A stretch of 30,193 nt of DNA from an uncultured bacterium (GTDB lineage: Bacteria; Bacillota; Clostridia; Lachnospirales; Lachnospiraceae): contig CAJMRM010000042.1 of the NCBI GenBank assembly GCA_905215775.1, forward strand, positions 1 through 30,193. Reading direction: 5' to 3'. The notes under the pieces were generated by a model. That model made no database searches and was not told the origin of the DNA. It worked only from the letters and a program-made list of their open reading frames with translations. Position 1 is the stretch's first letter; each line of letters opens with the position of its first letter. A program made the position numbers and the translations under genes. Shown here piece after piece: positions 25,026 to 30,193 of this stretch.

Positions 25026-25051
25026 AGGACAGGGGAATCCGGTTTTTCCTG
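25026..25051. other. Hairpin upstream of the ABC ATPase gene
   Basis: Approximate position. GACAGGGGAA can pair with TTTTTCCTGTC around a short loop (two G-T pairs). It lies in the 229-base gap between the toxin-antitoxin operon and the ATPase gene, where I found no gene and no convincing forward promoter. Confidence 0.4.
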
Positions 25052-25126
25052 TCGGACACGCCGGATTCACGCCGGGAGAACCACCGGCATATTCTGATAG
25101 AAACAGAAGATGTTTTGAGGTGATCC

Positions 25127-25888
25127 ATGATCCCCAAGCTGGAAGTCAGTCATTTATGCTATTCCTACCATACGATGGAGGGGGAGACAGAGGCTCTTTC
25201 CGACCTGTCCTTTCAGGTTCAGACCGGAGAATTCCTGGCGGTGGTAGGACCGTCCGGATGCGGGAAATCCACGCTCCTGTCTCTGATCTGCGGTCTTTTA
25301 AAGCCGGATTCCGGCAGGATCCTTCTGGATGGCCAGCCGGTTTCCGGGGGAGATACCCGGATCGGCTACATGCTCCAGAAGGATCATCTTTTTGAGTGGA
25401 GAACGATCCGCTCCAACGCCTGTCTGGGGCTGGAGATCCAGAAAAAAATGGATAAAGTCCATGAAAAAAAGGTGGAAGAGCTTCTGAAAGCCTACGGCCT
25501 CGGAAGCTTTGCAGACGCCAGGCCCTCGGAGCTTTCCGGCGGCATGCGCCAGCGGGCAGCTCTCATACGGACCCTGGCCCTGGAGCCGGATCTGCTGCTG
25601 CTGGATGAACCGTTTTCCGCCCTGGATTACCAGACCAGGCTCACAGTCTGCGACGATATCAGCACCATCATCCGCAGCCGGAAAAAAACGGCAGTCCTCA
25701 TTACACATGATCTTTCAGAGGCCGTGAGCGCCGCCGACCGGATCCTGATCCTGACCCGCCGTCCCGGCCGCATCAAAGATACCATTTCTATTACGTTTCC
25801 CAAAGAGGCGGATAGCCCATTGAAAAGAAGAAATTTTCCGGAATTTTCCGTTTATTTTAACGAGGTGTGGAAGATTCTGAAAGAATAG
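25127..25888 (+). CDS. ABC transporter ATPase (SsuB/TauB/ThiZ type)
   Basis: 253-residue ATPase of the nitrate/sulfonate/taurine/thiamine-precursor importer class. Walker A GPSGCGKST, Q-loop GYMLQKDHLFEW, signature LSGGMRQRAALIRTL, Walker B LLLLDEPFSALD and switch His in LITHDLSEAVSAADR are all present. The ATG follows GAGGTG. The permease gene comes next after 29 bases. The NMT1-type binding protein normally found with these genes is missing from the window, and the permease is cut short, so this is probably a remnant of a transporter. The ATPase itself looks intact. Confidence 0.9.
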   Translation: MIPKLEVSHLCYSYHTMEGETEALSDLSFQVQTGEFLAVVGPSGCGKSTLLSLICGLLKPDSGRILLDGQPVSGGDTRIGYMLQKDHLFEWRTIRSNACLGLEIQKKMDKVHEKKVEELLKAYGLGSFADARPSELSGGMRQRAALIRTLALEPDLLLLDEPFSALDYQTRLTVCDDISTIIRSRKKTAVLITHDLSEAVSAADRILILTRRPGRIKDTISITFPKEADSPLKRRNFPEFSVYFNEVWKILKE

Positions 25889-25917
25889 GAACGATCCCAG
25901 TGATTTGGAGGTGTCTC

Positions 25918-26637
25918 ATGAAAACGCATGAAACCCTGGCCCAGCAGGAATTTGTGGCAAAGCAGCTGCGCCGCCGCCAGATAGTGGTCCTGGCCCGGCT
26001 CTTTCTGTTTCTTTCGGTCCTGGTCCTCTGGGAGATCTGCGCCAGGACCGGCGTGATCAATGCTTTTATCTTCAGCTCTCCCTCCCGCATCGCCCGCTGC
26101 TTTTTCTCCATGGTGCTGGATGGAAGTATTTTTTTACACACCGGAGTCACCATCCTGGAGACTCTGGTGAGTTTTTTCTTTGTAACGGCTGTGGGGATCC
26201 TCGGAGCCGTGGCTCTCTGGTCCAGCAAAACCCTGGCAGAGATCCTGGACCCCTATCTGGTGATGCTGAACAGCCTGCCCAAATCGGCTCTGGCCCCGAT
26301 CCTCATTGTATGGCTGGGGAGCAGTATGAGGACCATTGTTACAGCCGCCGTTTCAGTGGCCGTATTCGGCTCTGTTCTGACGCTTCACAACGGCTTTATG
26401 TCCATGGATCCGGACCAGGCCCGGCTGATCCGCTCCCTGGGAGGCGGGAAAAGGGAGATTCTGTTTAAGGTCCTTCTTCCCGGTTCGGTTCCCCTGATCA
26501 TCAGTAATATGAAGGTGAACGTGGGGTTATGTCTGGTGGGAGTGATCATCGGAGAATTTCTGGCGGCCCGTCTGGGTCTGGGATATCTGATCATTTATGG
26601 GAGCCAGGTGTTTAGATGTGTGTACGGACCTATATGA
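25918..26637 (+). pseudogene. ABC transporter permease (SsuC/TauC type), C-terminally truncated
   Basis: Inner membrane permease partner of the preceding ATPase (BPD_transp_1). Start at 25918 behind GGAGGT; the frame is open from 25867. 239 residues instead of about 255-265. Normal family features are present up to GLGYLIIYGSQVF, including the EAA loop (DQARLIRSLGGGKREILFKVLLPGSVPLIISNMK). Then seven unrelated residues and a stop follow, so the last transmembrane helix is lost. The break is near 26613, where the sequence passes into toxin-antitoxin debris. Probably non-functional, though a short active variant cannot be excluded. Confidence 0.75.
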
Positions 26638-26752
26638 TTGCGTATCCTGTTTTTATAGAACATCTTTCAGCAGCCCGGTCTGCGGTATTGCAGGACTCAT
26701 AAAACAGATCGTCATAGGCCAGTTCGTTTTTGGTCCGGATCCTTATGGACAT
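26630..26752 (-). pseudogene. Decayed second copy of the hepT toxin gene
   Basis: A 40-codon frame whose peptide aligns to the intact toxin at 24234-24644 in two blocks: RTKNELAYD against RTRNELAHD, and DLFYESCNTADRAAER against DLFYDFRNTVDELLKK. Between them about 20 residues are deleted in frame. The catalytic His of RX4HXY has become Tyr. At DNA level 14 bases are identical (26697-26710 and 24277-24290). The whole antitoxin gene is missing: the fragment joins directly to a copy of the promoter. Not expected to be active. Confidence 0.75.
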
Positions 26753-26790
26753 TTATAATACACAGAGCCATCTGTATAAGACCAGGTTCT
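26752..26790 (-). other. Relic of the toxin-antitoxin promoter
   Basis: Plus-strand bases around ATACACAGAGCCATC match ATATACAGAGCCTTC upstream of mntA (24980-24995), with a degraded -10 (TATAAA on the minus strand, 26752-26757). This completes the relic of the toxin-antitoxin locus. Confidence 0.6.
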
Positions 26791-26801
26791 TCTGTCTCAT
26801 G

Positions 26802-26981
26802 TCATATTATGCTGGATCTGATATACTCTTCTACTGCAATTTTTGGAATCTTCCATGTTTTTCCCAGCCGGAAGCCTTTCAGCTCCCCGGACTGTAATAA
26901 CTGGTAAACGCGATTCCGTCCGACGTGTAAAAGCTCGCACAGCTCTTCCACGCTCAAGATGTCATTGTACTGTTCTAACAT
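26802..26981 (-). CDS. Excisionase-family helix-turn-helix DNA-binding protein
   Basis: 59-residue protein with an excisionase/MerR-like helix-turn-helix: ILSVEELCELLHVGRNRVYQLLQSGELKGFRLGKTWKIPKIAVEEYI. Such proteins bend DNA at attachment sites during excision of integrated elements, or act as small regulators. The start at 26981 has GGAGGT 9 bases upstream (26991-26996); the frame is open to 27026. Divergent from the primase-helicase gene and sharing a control region with an inverted repeat. No integrase lies beside it in the window. Confidence 0.85.
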   Translation of the reverse strand: MLEQYNDILSVEELCELLHVGRNRVYQLLQSGELKGFRLGKTWKIPKIAVEEYIRSSII

Positions 26982-27054
26982 ATCATGAATACCTCCATAT
27001 AGTTTATTTTTTATTAATGGCATCAAAAAGATTTATGTATGCCAGGGTTTCTTT

Positions 27055-27081
27055 ATTATATTGTTATTCTGGATATAACAA
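27055..27081 (-). promoter_or_regulatory. Promoter of the excisionase-like gene with inverted-repeat operator
   Basis: On the minus strand TTGTTA (27076-27081), 15-base spacer, TATAAT (27055-27060). The perfect inverted repeat TTGTTAT (27061-27067) and ATAACAA (27075-27081) occupies the space between and covers the -35 box, as expected for a repressor site. Confidence 0.6.
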
Positions 27082-27088
27082 TAATTAA

Positions 27089-27128
27089 AGCCTAAAAAAG
27101 CTTAAAAAAGCAGACCAGAGCTTAAAAA
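27089..27128 (+). repeat. 10-bp-phased AGCTTAAAAA direct repeats
   Basis: Four consecutive 10-base units: AGCCTAAAAA, AGCTTAAAAA, AGCAGACCAG, AGCTTAAAAA. Three carry A5 tracts in register with the DNA helix, which predicts a bend. They lie directly upstream of the primase-helicase gene and could be iteron-like protein sites. Confidence 0.7.
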
Positions 27129-27153
27129 TACATTACACAGGAGAAAAAAAGGC

Positions 27154-29748
27154 ATGCAGATCAGAGTAAGCCTTGATAAAGAAGGATTTCATGAGAAACC
27201 GGAAAAACATACAGCGAAAATAAGCAGCCGTATTGCGGCAGAGATAAAATGCTGCGGGATAGATGAGCTGGCAGAACTGGTCGGAGTAAAAGGCCATACG
27301 TTCTGTCCGGCTGTTTTTACAAAGAGAAGAAGGAGGGCAGAGAATTTTAAGGAGATGCAGGTGTTTGCGTTGGATTTTGATAATGGTGTCAGCTATGAGA
27401 AGATCGTCCGGATTTACAAAGACTACGGGATCCCGGCGGCGTTTGCCTACCATACGTTCAGCTCCACACAGGTCAGCCCCAGGTTCCGGGTTGTATTTGT
27501 AAACGATGTCCGGGTGACGGACCGGAGGGCGGCGGAGCTGATCATACAGATGCTTCTCGGGATTTTTGAGGATGCGGACCGGTCTTGCAAAGATGTTTCA
27601 AGGATGTTCTTTGGAGGAAAACGGCTGGCCGGTCCGGTAAGCGGGCAGACGATCAATATTTTGAAGCTGGCAGAGAGTTTTCAGAGAAAGCTGTTTGTAA
27701 AGGATGAGAAAAATTACAGCAGGGCGATTCGGCGATTTGCCAAAAGGAATCAGATCGCGTGTGTCGGGGAGATCCTGCGCATCAGCCGCGTACATAAAGA
27801 TGGTAAAATGGAAGAAAAATCCGGAACTGACCCTTATATATATGGGTCAGAAACGGTTTTTCCTTCCGATTGCCCAGAATATATCATACGCAACAGTTAC
27901 CAGGGAGATGTACGCGAAAACAGAAAAGAAAGAGAGCCGCGGAGGATGATCCGTATCCAGAAGCCAGGACTTAAAAAGTGCCGGCTTTATGTGGACTTTC
28001 TTACAAAGGACCACATTCATCATAATGAACGTTTTTTACTGCTTTCCAATCTCCTATGGATAGAGGGTGGGAGGCGGTTGTTTTTTGCAGAGATCAGCAA
28101 AAAGAATTATGATAGGAAAAAATGGCGTTTTTACGCAAAGTATATAAAAGAGCATGGATACAGGCCTCAGTCCTGCCAGGGAAACTGTATCTACTGTGAG
28201 GAATGCCACCACAAGGAGAATATGGTACTGACAGTCAGTGAACGGAGCCGGATCCGGTGGATCGGCCCGGAACTGTTTTATGAACCGGCAGAAGACGTAT
28301 ACCAGTATATCGGAAGCTGTTTGAGGGAAGCGGCAGAGGAAGAACAATCTGGAATTTATATAATACCGGCCCAGACTGCGATCGGAAAAACAGAGAGCTA
28401 CTGTGAGCTTATCCGGAATGATTCAGGAAGAAAATATATGATTGCTGTTCCTACAAACTGTCTGAAACAGGAGATCAGAAACCGTCTTGAAGCAAGGGGA
28501 GTCCATGCGGAAGTGACGGTTTCTTTAGATGAGGCGGAGCTTCCAGAGGAGCTGGAAAAAAGGATCAGGAAGTTATATGATCTTGGCCTTGGCAGAAAGG
28601 TGGCAAAGGAACTGCGGCTTTATATTAGGGAACACGAGGACTCCCAGGACGCGCTGTCGATCCGTACAGCAGAGGTATGCAGACGATATCTGTCGGGAGA
28701 GGAGCGGATCCAGGCGTCACGGGTTGTCATTACGACCCATGCAAGGCTGGTTACGCTGTCCAGGGAAATGCTGCAGGAATTTACAGTTATCATAGATGAG
28801 GACATTCTCTCCACATTCTTTAAAAATATGAGAGAGACATGGTCAGAAGATCTTATAAAGGCCAGGGACTCCGGAAAATGTCCCAGGCTGCTTAAGAGCC
28901 GTATTGAGGAGATCCTGGCTGCACCAGAAAAAGACTGCCGCAAGTTTGTCAGTGATATGGAAACGGGATATATACCGGAGGAGGTACTGGAGGCGCTGGT
29001 TATATCCAGTAATGTCAATGAATTATCCTGTGCCGGTTCTTATATAAAGGAAAACGGCCGTATCCGGTATTTTTGTCCAACCATGCTGCAAAAGGGGAAA
29101 TATATTGTTCTTTCCGCCACTCTGGAGCCAGAGCTGTACCAGAAATACTTTCCAGGCTGGTATGTAAAGGATTTTCCGTATCGGAGGGCACGGTATACCG
29201 GCAGACTAAAACAGCTGACGGCACATTCCATGAGCAGACAGTATATCCAGGATCATATGGATCAGATCAGGGAGATCCAGAGATTGTTTGGAGGTGAAAA
29301 ACGGAATGTTATCACATTTTTGAAATATGAAAAGGAATTAAGCGGATTGAATCTTCATTATGGAAATACGGAAGGAGTAGACTCCTTAAAAGGTCAGAAT
29401 ATGGTCCTGATCGGTACGCCGCACCAGGATGAGGCTGTTTACAGAATGGCCGGTGTATATCTGGATATACCTGTCAGCCGGGATACTCTGGCAGTAAGAA
29501 AAGTACAGTATGCCGGATATGAGTTCAGCATTATGACCTACGAAAATGAAGAACTGAGGAAACTCCAGTTTTATTTTATCAGAAAAGAACTGGAACAAAG
29601 TATAGGAAGGGCGCGGCTACTGCGGTATGACTGTACAGTGGTGCTTTTTTCTAATTTTCCATGTGAGCAGGCAGAACTGATCCAGGAGGATTATTTTGAG
29701 AATCCGGAAATACTGACTGCGCTGCAGCCTGTCATGGCAGGCAGATAA
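27154..29748 (+). CDS. Predicted primase-polymerase / SF2-type helicase fusion of a mobile element
   Basis: 864 residues. The N-terminal part looks like an archaeo-eukaryotic primase (AEP) domain: hhhDhD motif FALDFDNG (Asp74, Asp76), then AYHTFSSTQVSPRFRVVF (98-115) and KDVSRMFFGG (146-155). A Cys cluster CX3CX2CX2CHH (341-353) may bind zinc or an iron-sulfur cluster. The C-terminal half looks like a superfamily 2 helicase: Walker A-like AQTAIGKTE (406-414), ITTHARL, Walker B VIIDED (545-550), LSATLEP (motif III) and QSIGRARL (815-822, motif VI). The probable role is replication of an integrative element or plasmid. AGGAG lies 10 bases before the ATG. GC is lower and codons more AT-rich than in the first 24 kb. 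Domain calls rest on motifs only. Confidence 0.75.
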   Translation: MQIRVSLDKEGFHEKPEKHTAKISSRIAAEIKCCGIDELAELVGVKGHTFCPAVFTKRRRRAENFKEMQVFALDFDNGVSYEKIVRIYKDYGIPAAFAYHTFSSTQVSPRFRVVFVNDVRVTDRRAAELIIQMLLGIFEDADRSCKDVSRMFFGGKRLAGPVSGQTINILKLAESFQRKLFVKDEKNYSRAIRRFAKRNQIACVGEILRISRVHKDGKMEEKSGTDPYIYGSETVFPSDCPEYIIRNSYQGDVRENRKEREPRRMIRIQKPGLKKCRLYVDFLTKDHIHHNERFLLLSNLLWIEGGRRLFFAEISKKNYDRKKWRFYAKYIKEHGYRPQSCQGNCIYCEECHHKENMVLTVSERSRIRWIGPELFYEPAEDVYQYIGSCLREAAEEEQSGIYIIPAQTAIGKTESYCELIRNDSGRKYMIAVPTNCLKQEIRNRLEARGVHAEVTVSLDEAELPEELEKRIRKLYDLGLGRKVAKELRLYIREHEDSQDALSIRTAEVCRRYLSGEERIQASRVVITTHARLVTLSREMLQEFTVIIDEDILSTFFKNMRETWSEDLIKARDSGKCPRLLKSRIEEILAAPEKDCRKFVSDMETGYIPEEVLEALVISSNVNELSCAGSYIKENGRIRYFCPTMLQKGKYIVLSATLEPELYQKYFPGWYVKDFPYRRARYTGRLKQLTAHSMSRQYIQDHMDQIREIQRLFGGEKRNVITFLKYEKELSGLNLHYGNTEGVDSLKGQNMVLIGTPHQDEAVYRMAGVYLDIPVSRDTLAVRKVQYAGYEFSIMTYENEELRKLQFYFIRKELEQSIGRARLLRYDCTVVLFSNFPCEQAELIQEDYFENPEILTALQPVMAGR

Positions 29749-29798
29749 TAAAACTTGTCGGAATTGCATGAAACAGATTTTATGGTAAAGAGGAGATT

Positions 29799-30041
29799 TT
29801 GAAATTAAAATTTATAAAAGATGAAATGGGGGCTGACAGACAGGCGGCACTGCAAAAGCAGAAAAAGGGTCAGCGGTATTGCATCCGTGCAATAGGAGCC
29901 GTCTGTTACAGGGCATTCTGCCTGGGGAGAACGCTGGGATCCCTGGAAAGGGTAGAAAGAGGAATGAGCGTTATATATAGTATTTGCTATGAAATGGAAG
30001 CCTGCGGTAAAGAAAATATTTGTGAATTAAAGTACCGGTGA
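29799..30041 (+). CDS. Hypothetical small protein of the mobile element
   Basis: 80 residues, basic in the first half, with four Cys; I do not recognise a family. The start is TTG at 29799 behind AGGAG (29791-29795), a spacing of only 3 bases; an in-frame ATG at 29826 is the alternative. It follows the primase-helicase gene by 50 bases and is probably cotranscribed. The +1 frame is open from within its last codons to 30165 with gene-like composition, so the true protein may be longer and broken by a frameshift. Confidence 0.5.
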   Translation: MKLKFIKDEMGADRQAALQKQKKGQRYCIRAIGAVCYRAFCLGRTLGSLERVERGMSVIYSICYEMEACGKENICELKYR

Positions 30042-30165
30042 AAATTGGTATTATACGTATAAAACAGAGTTCTTTAAGTTGGATGTGACGGATTACTTAA
30101 TTAAAGATGTATATTATAATAGTGCATACCATCGTGTATGCTACATGATCGGTTCCGGGGCATAG
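30031..30165 (+). other. Gene-like open stretch in the +1 frame, possible frameshifted end of the preceding gene
   Basis: Reading from 30031 to TAG at 30165 gives 44 codons with a protein-like composition (ENWYYTYKTEFFKLDVTDYL, then several Tyr and Cys), but no ATG, GTG or TTG with a ribosome binding site opens it. It overlaps the last codons of the 80-residue gene in the next frame. The remaining bases to 30193 end in TTTGACACT, which could begin another promoter. No gene is seen there. Confidence 0.35.
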
Positions 30166-30193
30166 AAAACGGGAGATAAGTGCATTTGACACT

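Noticed and set aside
24919..25395. 158-codon frame overlapping the ABC ATPase start
   Set aside because: It covers the ATPase Walker A region in another frame and has the skewed composition of a shadow; the gap 24898-25126 shows no independent gene.
24154..26741. Transposon or insertion sequence bounded by the two hepT copies
   Set aside because: The copies are in direct orientation and diverged, no transposase gene or terminal inverted repeats were found, so duplication and decay fit better.
27089..27128. CRISPR-like array
   Set aside because: The units are 10 bases long with no spacers, so these are phased repeats rather than CRISPR.

Overview
The window is a piece of a chromosome from a Gram-positive anaerobe, most likely a member of the Lachnospiraceae (Clostridia). 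This is inferred from moderately high GC in a clostridial gene set, strong AGGAGG ribosome binding sites, Cys-anchored lipoprotein binding proteins with Ala/Thr/Glu-rich linkers, a YerC-type TrpR-like regulator, an RGRSV-type enzyme I and DUF3870/DUF4392 genes. No rRNA, tRNA or CRISPR array was seen.

Layout, left to right. (1) 1-3984: the 3' part of carA, overlapping carB by one base (carbamoyl phosphate synthase). (2) 4082-8069: a polar amino acid ABC transporter (lipoprotein, permease, ATPase) followed by an AbgB-like M20 amidohydrolase, apparently one operon behind a consensus promoter. (3) 8176-12660: an mgl-type galactose/methyl-galactoside ABC operon. A strong terminator lies just after the binding-protein gene, then comes a second long hairpin, mglA, mglC and a small membrane-anchored protein with one InlB-type B-repeat. 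(4) 12750-14017: a YoaK/DUF1275 membrane protein converging on a C39-like cysteine peptidase. (5) 14120-17104: PTS enzyme I, a Cof-type HAD phosphatase and a YerC-family TrpR-like repressor. (6) 17109-20558: a MATE exporter, an NADH pyrophosphatase (nudC) and a LysR regulator. (7) 20580-24179: leuC-leuD divergent from the LysR gene, a D-glutamate cyclase-like gene and a DUF3870 gene.

(8) 24234-30193: an accessory zone. It starts with an intact HEPN/MNT toxin-antitoxin pair, followed by an ABC ATPase with a C-terminally truncated permease and no binding protein. After these lies a decayed second copy of the toxin gene and its promoter. The last part looks like a horizontally acquired element: an excisionase-type helix-turn-helix gene diverges from an 864-residue protein that I read as a primase-polymerase (AEP-like) domain, a Cys cluster and an SF2-type helicase. 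An inverted repeat and 10-bp-phased A-tracts lie between these two genes. The element probably runs past the window end; no integrase is visible.

How the parts work together: most of the first 24 kb is nutrient uptake and core metabolism (pyrimidine/arginine precursor, amino acid and sugar import, PTS phosphorelay, leucine-type isomerase), with mostly convincing sigma-A promoters and hairpin terminators between units. The last 6 kb is lower in GC and carries selfish or defence-type genes and decay products. The points most worth a second look are the primase-helicase protein with its control region, the toxin-antitoxin relic, the InlB-repeat protein in the sugar operon, and the hairpin at the start of the MATE transcript.
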